The translations under genes were made by a program, and so were the position numbers. Positions 43,434 through 53,013 of a stretch of 64,000 bases of DNA are shown piece after piece. The stretch covers positions 91,974 to 155,973 of the forward strand of contig NZ_JAVFCB010000005.1 of assembly GCF_030865425.1 (NCBI RefSeq), given 5' to 3'. The stretch is from Microbacterium capsulatum (GTDB lineage Bacteria > Actinomycetota > Actinomycetes > Actinomycetales > Microbacteriaceae). Position 1 is the stretch's first letter, and every line of letters starts with the position of its first letter. The notes beneath the pieces are model-generated. The model saw nothing but the letters and a program-made list of their open reading frames with translations, did no database searches and was not told the origin of the DNA.

Positions 43434-44207
43434 TCAGGCGAGTGCGAGGGTGACGACCCGCTCGACCTCGGTCAGGGCGGGAGCGAGCAGCGCCGCGGCC
43501 TCCTCGTACACTTCGCGGGGTCGACGGTAGGGGTCGAGCACGTCGTCGTCCTCGGGGAAGCCGGGGACCATGCCCCGGTGGTCGCTGAGCACGCGGCCGA
43601 GCGCCTGCAGGCGCGCCCTCCGGTCCGGGCCGGGGCCCGCCATCGCCGCATGGATCTCGTCGTCGCCGGTCGCCGATGCGAGGCGGGCGAACTCCCGGAT
43701 CGTGAAGGCCCTGCGCAGCAGCGACGGCATCATCTGCACGACGTGCGAGCGATGCTCCCTCGTCATCGTGAGGATCAGATCCGACTCGGCGAGCAGCGGG
43801 TCGAGGAGATAGCGCGCCTCGTGCGCGGCGGCGTCGTGAGGATCGGCGCCGGCGGCGATCGCGACCTCCTGGGCGAGATCCGTCATCCCCTCGCCGGTGA
43901 GGCCGTGGGTGCCGGCGCTGTGCACGCGGACCCCGAGGCCGCCGAGCCGGGCGCGCAGCAGCACCTCCGCCATCGGCGAGCGGCAGATGTTGCCCGTGCA
44001 CACGGTGAGGATCGTCGGCACCGACTCGTGGTCCGGTACGGCGGCGGGCGACCCGGTCGGCGACGCGCCGGCGAACGGGGCGCGCGATGCCGGGGAGGCG
44101 GCTTCCGCATCGGCCGTCGCATCGGCGTCGCGCCGTGCTCGGAGCTCGCGCCGAGTCAGGGGGGCGGGGGATGCGTCCGCCGCCCGCGGGTCCTTCGGGT
44201 CGTTCAT
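43434..44207 (-). CDS. Low-molecular-weight protein tyrosine phosphatase with N-terminal extension
   Basis: The enzyme removes phosphate from tyrosines, most likely on the two BY-kinases nearby. The P-loop ILTVCTGNICRSPMAEVLLRA has the nucleophile cysteine and arginine of C-x5-R-S, and DVLDPYRRP holds the general acid Asp of the DPYR motif. The first 65 residues are an extension rich in Ala/Asp with LTRRELRARRDA, not part of the 150-residue family core. The ATG at 44207 is chosen because TACCCT ends exactly six bases upstream (leaderless). Product is 257 residues. Confidence 0.92.
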   Translation of the reverse strand: MNDPKDPRAADASPAPLTRRELRARRDADATADAEAASPASRAPFAGASPTGSPAAVPDHESVPTILTVCTGNICRSPMAEVLLRARLGGLGVRVHSAGTHGLTGEGMTDLAQEVAIAAGADPHDAAAHEARYLLDPLLAESDLILTMTREHRSHVVQMMPSLLRRAFTIREFARLASATGDDEIHAAMAGPGPDRRARLQALGRVLSDHRGMVPGFPEDDDVLDPYRRPREVYEEAAALLAPALTEVERVVTLALA

Positions 44208-44213
44208 CACACC

Positions 44214-44219
44214 AGGGTA
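44214..44219 (-). promoter_or_regulatory. Leaderless promoter -10 (tyrosine phosphatase)
   Basis: TACCCT on the minus strand, six bases before the ATG at 44207. There is no ribosome site. It decides the start between the ATG at 44207 and the preceding in-frame GTG at 44210. Confidence 0.7.
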
Positions 44220-44259
44220 GGGGGAGCGGGGTCGGACGGCGCCGAAGACGACGATCCGA

Positions 44260-45195
44260 TCAGGCGCCGTGCGCCTGGTCCTCGATGTAGCGCAGCAGCA
44301 CGCCCTCGCGCAGCGCCCACGGCGAGACCTCCAGCTCGTCCACGCGCATCGCGGTCATCGCGGTGTGCAGGGCCACGGCGGCCGCGACGATCTGGAACGT
44401 GCGGTCCGGGGTGATCCCCGGCAGCTCCTGCCGGGCGATGGCCGGCAGACGCGCGAGGCGGGGGATCCAGGATCCGAGCGCCGCACGCGGCAGCAGCATC
44501 CGCTCGTACCCCGACCAGCCGGGCACGGGATAGCCGACGAGCCGGGCCAGGGAACGGATCGCCTTCGACGAGCCGACGACGTGATCGGGCCGGGGGAGCA
44601 CCGAGAACTGCGCGGCCACCGGGGCGATCGCCTCGGCGGCGTGCGCGCGCAGCCGCTCCACGGCCTCCTCTCCGGGCGGGTCGTCGGGCAGGAACTGCAC
44701 GGTGAGCCGGCCGGCGCCCAGCGGCACCGAGGCGGCGAGATCGGGCAGCTCCTCGGAGCCGGCCGCGAGCTCGAGCGATCCGCCGCCGATGTCGAACAGC
44801 AGGATCTGCCCCGCCGCCCAGCCGAACCAGCGGCGCACGGCGAGGAACGTCAGCCGCGCCTCGGTCTCGCCGTTGAGCACCTGCAGCGGCTGTCCGAGCG
44901 CCTGTTCGACCCGGGCGATCACCTCGGGCCCGTTCGCCGCCTCGCGGATGGCGCTCGTCGCGGTCGCGAGCAGCGCGTCCACCCTCTCCTGCGCGGCGAC
45001 GCGGCGGGCCTGCTCCACGGCCTCCTCGAGCGCGCGCACGCCCTCCTCCGAGATCGCGCCGGACGGGGTGAGGAAGCGCATCAGCCGCAGGATCGACCGG
45101 TCGCTCGTGGTCGCCAGCGGTCTGCCGCCGGGATGCACGTCGGCGGCGAGCAGGTGGACCGTGTTGGATCCGATGTCGAGGACTCCGAGACGCAC
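44260..45195 (-). CDS. Ppx/GppA family phosphatase
   Basis: The 311-residue protein is an exopolyphosphatase/guanosine pentaphosphatase family member. It starts [20 protein letters not shown], the first phosphate-binding motif of the ASKHA fold, and has [13 protein letters not shown] and [13 protein letters not shown] as the second motif. It is shorter than E. coli Ppx and lacks the C-terminal HD-like domains, as usual in actinobacteria. The GTG start is supported by TATTCT six bases upstream. Divergent from coaA with 76 bp between. It probably works on polyphosphate or pppGpp. Confidence 0.9.
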   Translation of the reverse strand: MRLGVLDIGSNTVHLLAADVHPGGRPLATTSDRSILRLMRFLTPSGAISEEGVRALEEAVEQARRVAAQERVDALLATATSAIREAANGPEVIARVEQALGQPLQVLNGETEARLTFLAVRRWFGWAAGQILLFDIGGGSLELAAGSEELPDLAASVPLGAGRLTVQFLPDDPPGEEAVERLRAHAAEAIAPVAAQFSVLPRPDHVVGSSKAIRSLARLVGYPVPGWSGYERMLLPRAALGSWIPRLARLPAIARQELPGITPDRTFQIVAAAVALHTAMTAMRVDELEVSPWALREGVLLRYIEDQAHGA

Positions 45196-45201
45196 GGGGA
45201 G

Positions 45202-45207
45202 AGAATA
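45202..45207 (-). promoter_or_regulatory. Leaderless promoter -10 (ppx/gppA-like gene)
   Basis: TATTCT on the minus strand with a six-base spacer CTCCCC to the GTG at 45195. The best match to the consensus -10 TATAAT-type box among the leaderless promoters of this window. Confidence 0.7.
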
Positions 45208-45258
45208 CTCCTGCGCCTCCGGACGAGAGCGCGGCACAGCGAACCGGCGCGCTTTCAT

Positions 45259-45264
45259 TACGAT
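45259..45264 (+). promoter_or_regulatory. Leaderless promoter -10 (coaA)
   Basis: TACGAT ends seven bases before the GTG at 45272. An ATG that overlaps the -10 box (45263) is in frame but would lie upstream of the predicted transcript start, so the GTG is favoured. Confidence 0.65.
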
Positions 45265-45271
45265 GGACCGC

Positions 45272-46213
45272 GTGAGCTCCGACACCCTCGCGCCGCTGTC
45301 GCCGTACCGTCGCATCGATCGCGCCGACTGGGCGCGCCTCGCGGCCGACCTCGACCAGCCGCTGAGCGAGACCGAGGTCGTCGGGATCCGCGGCCTCGGC
45401 GACCGCCTCGACCTGCGCGAGGTGCAGGAGGTGTACCTGCCGCTGAGCCGCCTGCTCAGTCTGTACGCGACGTCGACCAAGCGTCTCGGCGAGGCGACGA
45501 GCCAGTTCCTCGACGAGGACGACAGCACCACGCCGTTCGTCGTGGGCGTGGCCGGATCCGTCGCCGTCGGCAAGTCGACCATCGCGCGTCTGCTGCGCGA
45601 GCTGATGAGCCGCTGGCCCGGCACGCCCCGGGTCGAGCTCGTCACGACCGACGGCTTCCTGTTGCCGAACGCGGAGCTCGAGCGCCGCGGGATCATGGAC
45701 CGCAAGGGCTTCCCGGAGTCGTACGACCGGCGCGCTCTGATCGAGTTCCTCACGAAGGTGAAGAGCGGCGCGGAAGAGGTGCGTGCGCCGTTCTACTCGC
45801 ACATCCGGTACGACATCGTCCCGGACGCGCACGTCGTGGTGCGCCGCCCCGACGTCGTGATCGTCGAGGGCCTGAACGTGCTGCAGCCGCCGCCCGCCCC
45901 GAACGACGTCGCGGTGAGCGACCTGTTCGACTTCTCCATCTACGTCGACGCGAACCTCGACCACATCGCGCAGTGGTACGTGGACCGGTTCCTGGCGCTG
46001 CGCCAGGGCGCGTTCACGAACCCGTCGTCCTACTTCAACGTGTTCGCGCACCTCACCGATGAGGAGGCCGTCACGACCGCGATGGGGTACTGGAACGAGA
46101 TCAACCTGCCGAACCTCATCGAGAACGTCATGCCCACCAAGCACCGCGCCACGCTCGTGCTGAACAAGGGCGCCTCGCACGCCGTGGAGTCGGTGCTGCT
46201 GCGCAAGCTCTGA
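45272..46213 (+). CDS. coaA: Type I pantothenate kinase
   Basis: CoaA phosphorylates pantothenate, the first step of coenzyme A synthesis. The 313-residue product has [15 protein letters not shown] near the start, the P-loop [19 protein letters not shown] near 89-107, [15 protein letters not shown], the [13 protein letters not shown] segment and [17 protein letters not shown], all characteristic of the bacterial type I enzyme. Divergent from ppx and 76 bp before glmS, with a terminator-like stem between. Confidence 0.95.
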   Translation: MSSDTLAPLSPYRRIDRADWARLAADLDQPLSETEVVGIRGLGDRLDLREVQEVYLPLSRLLSLYATSTKRLGEATSQFLDEDDSTTPFVVGVAGSVAVGKSTIARLLRELMSRWPGTPRVELVTTDGFLLPNAELERRGIMDRKGFPESYDRRALIEFLTKVKSGAEEVRAPFYSHIRYDIVPDAHVVVRRPDVVIVEGLNVLQPPPAPNDVAVSDLFDFSIYVDANLDHIAQWYVDRFLALRQGAFTNPSSYFNVFAHLTDEEAVTTAMGYWNEINLPNLIENVMPTKHRATLVLNKGASHAVESVLLRKL

Positions 46214-46239
46214 GGCCCGCTCCCAGGATTCCGGGCCTC
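46212..46239 (+). terminator. Hairpin after coaA
   Basis: GAGGCCCG (46212-46219) pairs with CGGGCCTC (46232-46239), overlapping the coaA stop codon. No T-run follows. It probably separates coaA transcription from the glmS promoter 40 bp downstream. Confidence 0.45.
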
Positions 46240-46276
46240 GGCGGGTTCGTACGGAGTCCGTGCAAATGGGTCCCCG

Positions 46277-46282
46277 TACCCT
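46277..46282 (+). promoter_or_regulatory. Leaderless promoter -10 (glmS)
   Basis: TACCCT ends seven bases before the ATG at 46290 and sits in the loop of an inverted repeat GGGTCC (46268-46273) / GGGACC (46283-46288). Because GlmS needs Cys2 immediately after the initiator, the start codon is certain and the promoter position is well anchored. Confidence 0.7.
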
Positions 46283-46289
46283 GGGACCC

Positions 46290-48140
<1,851 letters not shown>

Positions 48141-48164
48141 GGCCCGGAAGGCGTTCGAAGGGCT

Positions 48165-48285
48165 CGCGCATCTGGCGGGAGTTCGTGCAGTCGGCGGGAG
48201 ATCCGAGCCTGGATCTCCCGCCGATCGTGATTTCTCCCGCCCGATGATCGACGGCGGATCTGGGCCCGACGGCGGATCCAGGCCC
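48165..48285. repeat. Palindromic repeat element, copy A (GGCGGGAGATC family)
   Basis: Contains TCTGGCGGGAG (48171-48181), a perfect 13-bp inverted repeat CGGCGGGAGATCC (48192-48204) / GGATCTCCCGCCG (48211-48223), another TCTCCCGCC, and a tandem pair of GACGGCGGATC-x2-GGCCC units (48250-48285). The same motif set recurs at 49.23-49.31 kb on the other side of the DUF559 gene. It also lies after glmS and could act as its terminator. Confidence 0.8.
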
Positions 48286-48293
48286 GCTGCGGG

Positions 48294-49121
48294 TCAAGCA
48301 CGGGCGCGGGCCAGTGCGGCAAGGATCGCGGCGAGCACCGTGTCCCAGTCGTGGATGATCATGGCGTAATCGAAGCGCAAGGTCTCGTACCCGTGACGCG
48401 ATGCGGCGGCATCGCGCTGCAGGTCGCGGTGGCGGTGGGAGAGTCCGTCGTGGTTCCCCTTGCCGTCGGCCTCCAGGATGATCCTGCCCTCGATGACGAA
48501 GTCGACCCGCCCGACGTCGGGGATCCGCACCTGACACTCGAGCCGGATCCCGAGCAGATGCAGGCGCAGCCGCAGGATCGACTCCAGCCCGCTCTCGGCG
48601 TCCGGACGGGCCAGGTCCACGAGCCAACGTCCGGCAGTGGGCAGCGCCGCGCGGATGCGCGACCGTGCAGCGGATCCGATGAGCATCTTGTTCCAGGCCG
48701 ACTCGAACGCGGCGAAGAAGAACTCGTCGCCGTGGCAGTGGAAGGCGTGGATCAGCGCGTGTTCGACGTCGGCCAGGCCCAGCCGCATCGTGCCCGCGCG
48801 GAAATGCACGACGCAGCGGCAGTCCGGGTGCGGATGGGGGCGTCCGCCGGCACCGAGCCAGACGTGCGGCCGATCGTCTTCCGCGAGCGTCCAGATCCCA
48901 CGGTGATGCAGCGCCTTGGCGCACGTGAGCGCGCCTCCGTGCGCTGCGGCGGTCACAACCTCGGGAGGTGCGGTGTGGGACGCGAAGACGCCGTCCCGCA
49001 CCCGGTGGATCTCGCCGCGCGCGACGGCCGTGGCGAGGTGATTGCGCGTGCAGCCGAAGGCGCGGAGGTCGACGCCGCGGGCCACGCCGCGGATCTCGAG
49101 GAGTGCGGCAGGATCCGGCAT
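48294..49121 (-). CDS. DUF559-type PD-(D/E)xK protein with N-terminal AbiEi-like region
   Basis: The 275-residue protein has an N-terminal helix-turn region like type IV antitoxin AbiEi (GVARGVDLRAFGCTRNHLATAVARGEIHRVRDGVFA), a middle part with many His/Cys residues, and a C-terminal DUF559/VSR-like nuclease fold with RVDFVIEGRIILEADGKGNHD carrying the D...ExDxK core. Such proteins are common solitary genes in actinobacteria; their role is unknown. The ATG at 49121 is preferred: the longer frame would run into the palindromic repeat and read repeat-derived residues. Confidence 0.72.
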   Translation of the reverse strand: MPDPAALLEIRGVARGVDLRAFGCTRNHLATAVARGEIHRVRDGVFASHTAPPEVVTAAAHGGALTCAKALHHRGIWTLAEDDRPHVWLGAGGRPHPHPDCRCVVHFRAGTMRLGLADVEHALIHAFHCHGDEFFFAAFESAWNKMLIGSAARSRIRAALPTAGRWLVDLARPDAESGLESILRLRLHLLGIRLECQVRIPDVGRVDFVIEGRIILEADGKGNHDGLSHRHRDLQRDAAASRHGYETLRFDYAMIIHDWDTVLAAILAALARARA

Positions 49122-49231
49122 CGAGCCATCGTCCGATGTGCGGCCAGGCTCCGGGGCGGCGATCACGGGATGGGTGCGGAGATCTCCGACGGCGCACGTT
49201 GTGCAGGACGAAGTCGCCCGGGTTCTCGGTA

Positions 49232-49304
49232 CATCTGGCGGGAGAACCGGCAGCGGGCGGGAGATCCGCGCCCGATCCTCCCGCCGAGTGTCGGATCTCC
49301 CGCC
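49232..49304. repeat. Palindromic repeat element, copy B (GGCGGGAGATC family)
   Basis: Contains CATCTGGCGGGAG (49232-49244, identical to 48169-48181), GGCGGGAGATCC (49256-49267), TCCTCCCGCC and GGATCTCCCGCC (49293-49304), so the outer arms form a 12-bp perfect stem. It lies upstream of the DUF559 gene and 80 bp before acpS. Same composition as copy A, suggesting a dispersed extragenic palindrome. Confidence 0.8.
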
Positions 49305-49371
49305 GGATGCGCCGTCCCGCACGATCGCGGGCCGGGCGCTTCGACGGGCTCAGCGACCGGAGCGGCCCCGG

Positions 49372-49377
49372 TAGGCT
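49372..49377 (+). promoter_or_regulatory. Leaderless promoter -10 (acpS operon)
   Basis: TAGGCT ends six bases before the GTG at 49384; no ribosome site is present. It should drive acpS-alr-tsaE as one transcript. Confidence 0.7.
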
Positions 49378-49383
49378 GAATCG

Positions 49384-49743
49384 GTGATCATCGGCACCGG
49401 CATCGACATCGTGGACATCCCGCGGTTCGAGCGCACGCTGGAGCGGACCCCGACGCTGCGCGAGCGGCTGTTCGCGCCGGCCGAGCGGGAGCTGCGGATC
49501 CCGTCGCTCGCCGCGCGGTACGCCGCGAAGGAGGCGCTGATCAAGGCCCTGGGCGGATCCGACGGCGTGTACTGGACCGAGATCCAGGTCGCCTCCGAGC
49601 CGTCGGGGCGCCCGTACTTCGTGCTCGACGGATCCACCGCCGAAGCGGTCGCGGCGCGAGGCGTCATCGCGCTGCATCTCTCGATGAGCCACGATGCCGG
49701 CCTCGCCGCCGCGCACGTCGTGCTCGAGGGGGACAGCGCATGA
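49384..49743 (+). CDS. acpS: Holo-[acyl-carrier-protein] synthase
   Basis: AcpS transfers 4'-phosphopantetheine from CoA to carrier proteins. The 119-residue product has the metal-binding GTGIDIVDIPRFE at the start and RYAAKEALIKALGG near residues 42-55, both essential family motifs. It overlaps alr by 4 bp. It could activate the carrier protein encoded at 25.2 kb as well as the fatty-acid carrier. Confidence 0.96.
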   Translation: MIIGTGIDIVDIPRFERTLERTPTLRERLFAPAERELRIPSLAARYAAKEALIKALGGSDGVYWTEIQVASEPSGRPYFVLDGSTAEAVAARGVIALHLSMSHDAGLAAAHVVLEGDSA

Positions 49744-50864
49744 CCGGGCGTTCCGTCCCGTTCCGCGAGGCGACGATCGACCTCGACGCGATCAGCGACA
49801 ACACCCGGCACCTGCGCCGGCTCACGGGGGTCGACGTGATCGGCGTCGTGAAGGCCAACGCTTACGGCCACGGTGCCGCCGCGGCCGCCGTCGCCGCCCT
49901 CGCCGGGGGTGCGACGCGGCTCGGCGTCGCCTGCGTCGAGGAGGCGCTGGAGCTGCGCCGTCAGGGGATCAACGCCCGGATCATGGCGTGGCTGCACGAG
50001 CCCGGCCGGCGCTTCGACGACGCCGCCGAGGCGCGGATCGAGCTCGGCATCTCCTCCTTCGCGCAGCTCGCGGCGGCGGCCGAGGCCGGATCCGGATCCG
50101 GCCACGGTCCGGTCGACGTGCACCTCAAGTTCGAGACCGGGCTGAGCCGCAACGGCATCGCCCCGGCCGACGCCGAGCGCGTGCTCGCCGAGGCCGCACG
50201 GCTCGAGCGGATCGGCCGGATCCGCATCGTCGGCCTGTTCAGCCACCTCTCCAACGCCTCCGCGGAGGACGACCGGGCCGCGCTCGCCGCGTTCGAGGCG
50301 GCCTGCGCCGCGGCCGCGTCATTCGGGATCCGCGCCGAGGTCCGCCACCTCGCCGCGACCGCCGCCGCGATCGACCTGCCGGAGACCCGGCTCGACGCGG
50401 TCCGGATCGGGATCGGGCTGTACGGCCTCAGCCCGTTCGACGACCGCAGCTCGGGCGACCTGGGCCTGCGCCCCGCGATGACCCTGCGCGGCGCCGTCGC
50501 GGCCGTCCGCCGCGTGCCCGCGGGGACCGGCGTGTCCTACGGCTACGACCACCGCACCGACGCCGAGACCACGCTCGCGCTCGTGCCGCTCGGCTACGCC
50601 GACGGCGTGCCCCGGCACGCCTCGGGCCGCGGTCCGGTCATGATCGGCGGACGACGGTTCACCGTGGCCGGCCGGGTCGCGATGGACCAGTTCATCGTCG
50701 ACGTCGGCGACGCCCCGGTCGAGGTCGGCGACGAGGTCGTCCTGTTCGGCGACCCGACGCTCGGTCTGCCCTCGGCGACGGACTGGGCCCAGGCCGCAGG
50801 GACGATCAACTACGAGATCGTGACGCGGATCGGATCCCGGGTGCCTCGGCGGAGCGTGTCGTGA
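49740..50864 (+). CDS. alr: Alanine racemase
   Basis: Alr interconverts L- and D-alanine for peptidoglycan. The 374-residue PLP enzyme has the cofactor lysine in VIGVVKANAYGHGA near residue 38, the N-terminal TIM barrel, VHLKFETGLSRNGI, and in the C-terminal domain GTGVSYGYDHRTDAET with the catalytic tyrosine, then GYADGVPRHASGRG. Overlaps of 4 bp join it to acpS before and tsaE after. Confidence 0.96.
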   Translation: MTGRSVPFREATIDLDAISDNTRHLRRLTGVDVIGVVKANAYGHGAAAAAVAALAGGATRLGVACVEEALELRRQGINARIMAWLHEPGRRFDDAAEARIELGISSFAQLAAAAEAGSGSGHGPVDVHLKFETGLSRNGIAPADAERVLAEAARLERIGRIRIVGLFSHLSNASAEDDRAALAAFEAACAAAASFGIRAEVRHLAATAAAIDLPETRLDAVRIGIGLYGLSPFDDRSSGDLGLRPAMTLRGAVAAVRRVPAGTGVSYGYDHRTDAETTLALVPLGYADGVPRHASGRGPVMIGGRRFTVAGRVAMDQFIVDVGDAPVEVGDEVVLFGDPTLGLPSATDWAQAAGTINYEIVTRIGSRVPRRSVS

Positions 50865-51364
50865 CCGCTCTCGACGACCTCGCCGGGCGGCACGAGATCG
50901 CCACGACCGAGGCGATGGAGGAGCTCGGCCGCAGGATCGGCGCCGACCTCCTCGCGGGCGACGTGCTCATCCTCACCGGCCCGCTCGGCGCCGGGAAGAC
51001 GACGTTCACCCGTGGCCTCGCCGAGGGCCTCGGGGTCCGCGGCCCCGTGCAGAGCCCGACCTTCGTGATCGCGCGCACGCACCCCTCGCTCGTCGGTCGG
51101 GCGCCGCTCGTGCACGTCGACGCCTACCGGCTCGGATCGGCCGCGGAGCTCGACGACCTCGACGTCGACGTGCCCGGATCCGTCGTGGTCGTCGAGTGGG
51201 GCCGCGGCATGGCGGAGGACCTCGCGGACGCGTGGTGGGACATCGAGCTGGAGCGCCCGGTCGGGTCCGGATCCGGCGTCGGGACGCCCGACGCCGGGAC
51301 GCCCGACGAGGACCTGGACGCCGACGCCCCCCGCGTCGTGACGATCGCCCGGGTGACCCGCTGA
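50861..51364 (+). CDS. tsaE: tRNA threonylcarbamoyladenosine biosynthesis ATPase TsaE
   Basis: TsaE is the P-loop ATPase that works with TsaB and TsaD to make t6A at position 37 of ANN-decoding tRNAs. The 167-residue product has LTGPLGAGKTTFTRGLAEGLG near 38-58, SPTFVIARTH and LVHVDAYRLGSAAELDDLD. Near the C terminus a Gly/Asp/Pro-rich insert of about 25 residues (VGSGSGVGTPDAGTPDEDLD) interrupts the last strand region and is not a family feature. The start GTG overlaps alr by 4 bp. Its usual partners tsaB and tsaD are 6.8 kb away. Confidence 0.94.
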   Translation: MTALDDLAGRHEIATTEAMEELGRRIGADLLAGDVLILTGPLGAGKTTFTRGLAEGLGVRGPVQSPTFVIARTHPSLVGRAPLVHVDAYRLGSAAELDDLDVDVPGSVVVVEWGRGMAEDLADAWWDIELERPVGSGSGVGTPDAGTPDEDLDADAPRVVTIARVTR

Positions 51365-51405
51365 GGTGCCCGGCCGCGCACCGGCGCGGGCCCGCCGGCT
51401 CCGCT

Positions 51406-51460
51406 CGCTGGTCGCGACACGCCCTCATTCCCGGCGACGGACGGCGTGTCGCGACCAGCG
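51406..51460. repeat. Perfect 18-bp inverted repeat at the left border of the SipW module
   Basis: CGCTGGTCGCGACACGCC (51406-51423) and its exact complement (51443-51460) surround a 19-base spacer. It starts 42 bp after the tsaE stop, so it may be the operon terminator, an extragenic palindrome, or a border of the inserted module. No T-run follows. Confidence 0.8.
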
Positions 51461-51528
51461 AACGGCCGGCCCATCGAGGTCGGTATCGGACCGCGTCGGA
51501 CGACTGGTATATCGCACCTGTTATTGGT

Positions 51529-51534
51529 TAGAAT
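51529..51534 (+). promoter_or_regulatory. Candidate -10 box of the response regulator gene
   Basis: TAGAAT in a locally AT-rich stretch about 65 bp upstream of the proposed start at 51599. The leader between holds a small CGCCC-tac-GGGCG hairpin. Confidence 0.45.
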
Positions 51535-51598
51535 CCGGAAACCGAGGCTCCTCAGCGCCCTACGGGCGTGACCGAGGCCGGGCATGAACGAGGAACGT

Positions 51599-52411
51599 AT
51601 GAACGCCGCACCCGTGCGCACCGCAGTGATCATCGAGGACGACCCCGATGTGGGCTCGCTCCTGGACGAGGTGTTCCGTTCTGCCGGATTCGAGACGGTC
51701 ATCGCCGTCTCCGGGCTCGACGGCGTGGACGCCGTGGCCCAGCACCGGCCCGTGATCACGACTCTCGACATCAACCTCCCCGGCATCGACGGCTTCGAAG
51801 TCGCGCGCCGGATCCGCCGGGTCAGCCCGACCTACATCCTGATGATCTCCGCGCTCGGTGAGGAGACGGACGTGGTGATGGGTCTCGGTGCCGGTGCCGA
51901 CGAGTACCTCGTCAAGCCGTTCCGTCCGCGCGAGCTGCGCGCCCGGATCGAGGCGCTGCTGCGCCGCCCGCGGCAGAGCCCGGAGAGCCCCGTCGGCGCT
52001 CCCGCCGCATCCGAGCCGGCGCGCGATCCCGCGGCGAACGTCCTGCCCGCCGCACAGGATGCGACCAGCTGGCGGTCCCATCGCGACATCCGGCTCGATC
52101 CGTCCACGCACACCGTGCTGCTGGCCCAGCAGGAGGTGGACCTCACCCCGACCGAGTTCGATCTGCTCGCGACCCTGCTCGAGTCCAAGCGCCGGGTGCG
52201 CAGCAAGGCGGACCTCGCGCTCGTGCTGCGGGGCGAGGAGTTCGGATCCGAGGGGTACGTCAGCGAGCCCGACAAGCGGGCCGTCGAGGCGCACATGACG
52301 AATCTGCGCCGCAAGATCGGCGACAGCACGGCGGCGCCGCGCTACATCGAGACCGTGCGCGGGGTGGGCTACCGGCTCACCGAGTACGCGCAGTCCCAGC
52401 AGCCGGCCTGA
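51599..52411 (+). CDS. OmpR-family response regulator
   Basis: The 270-residue protein has an N-terminal receiver domain (VIIEDDPDVGSLLDEVF with the acidic pair, phosphoacceptor Asp57 in TLDINLPGIDGFE, lysine in YLVKPFRPREL) and a C-terminal winged-helix DNA-binding domain (VDLTPTEFDLLATLLE, VEAHMTNLRRKIGD, YIETVRGVGYRL). A linker of about 45 residues rich in Pro/Ala joins them. GAGGA upstream favours the ATG at 51599 over one at 51584. It points toward the SipW-type genes and is likely the partner of the histidine kinase at 55.3 kb. Confidence 0.9.
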   Translation: MNAAPVRTAVIIEDDPDVGSLLDEVFRSAGFETVIAVSGLDGVDAVAQHRPVITTLDINLPGIDGFEVARRIRRVSPTYILMISALGEETDVVMGLGAGADEYLVKPFRPRELRARIEALLRRPRQSPESPVGAPAASEPARDPAANVLPAAQDATSWRSHRDIRLDPSTHTVLLAQQEVDLTPTEFDLLATLLESKRRVRSKADLALVLRGEEFGSEGYVSEPDKRAVEAHMTNLRRKIGDSTAAPRYIETVRGVGYRLTEYAQSQQPA

Positions 52412-52448
52412 CGGCCGAGCCCGCCGGCGACCAGCCGGCATGACCGAC

Positions 52449-52471
52449 GGCGCCCGCCGCCGGCAGGCGCC
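52449..52471. terminator. Convergent-gene hairpin
   Basis: GGCGCC (52449-52454) and GGCGCC (52466-52471), self-complementary arms, flank an 11-base GC-rich spacer between the response regulator and the convergent SipW-type gene. A second small stem GCCGGC/GCCGGC lies just before. Probably a bidirectional stop, without a T-run. Confidence 0.4.
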
Positions 52472-52479
52472 GGATCCGT

Positions 52480-53013
52480 TCAGGAGCAGCTCGCGTTGAG
52501 CCCGCTCGCGCCGACCGTGAGCGTGCGGGTCGACGTCGGGCTGGTCCAGGTCCCGCCCGGGAGCGTGTCCTGGATCGTGAGGGTGGTCGTGCTGTTCGAC
52601 ACGTTCCCGACCAGGGAGGACAGCTGAGTCTGGCTGAGCGTGACGTGGTAGGCGTAGGCGCCGCCGGAGGATCCGTCCGCGACGATCGAGGACGACGGCA
52701 CGGTCCCGGACTTCTTCGCCGATGCCGCGGTCACCGTGGAGGCTCCCGAGAACGGCGACGTCCAGGAGAGGGTGACGCTCTGGAAGACCGGGCCCTTAGA
52801 GCCCGTCGTCGTCTGCACCGTGCATCCGGTGACGGTCGGGGCGGGCATGCTCAGCGCGGTCACCGTGGTGCGGGCGTTCTCGGTGTCCGTGAACGAGGCG
52901 TCCGAGTCCGAGGGACGGGTCAGCAGCAGCGCCAGCGCCGCGGCGAGCAGCGCGACGGCGGCGAGGACCGCCCTCCGTCGCGCCGCGCCGGTCACCGGCA
53001 GCTCGCCGTTCAT
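52480..53013 (-). CDS. Small secreted protein with SipW-type signal region
   Basis: The 177-residue exported protein has a hydrophobic signal segment (AVLAAVALLAAALALLL) followed by SDASFTDTENARTTV, which resembles the A-x-F-x-D-x-E/N motif after the signal of TasA/camelysin-type SipW substrates. The rest is Ser/Thr-rich beta-type sequence with one CTVQTTT and a terminal cysteine (NASCS), perhaps a disulfide. It overlaps the signal peptidase gene by 4 bp, so it is likely cleaved by that enzyme. Confidence 0.75.
   Translation of the reverse strand: MNGELPVTGAARRRAVLAAVALLAAALALLLTRPSDSDASFTDTENARTTVTALSMPAPTVTGCTVQTTTGSKGPVFQSVTLSWTSPFSGASTVTAASAKKSGTVPSSSIVADGSSGGAYAYHVTLSQTQLSSLVGNVSNSTTTLTIQDTLPGGTWTSPTSTRTLTVGASGLNASCS

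Noticed and set aside
46251..46289. glmS ribozyme or riboswitch
   Set aside because: Only 76 bp separate coaA from glmS and the promoter is leaderless, so there is no room for a glmS ribozyme; the small inverted repeat overlaps the -10 box instead.
49122..49322. Upstream extension of the DUF559 protein
   Set aside because: It would be translated from the palindromic repeat and gives an Arg/Ser/Pro-rich peptide with no family counterpart.
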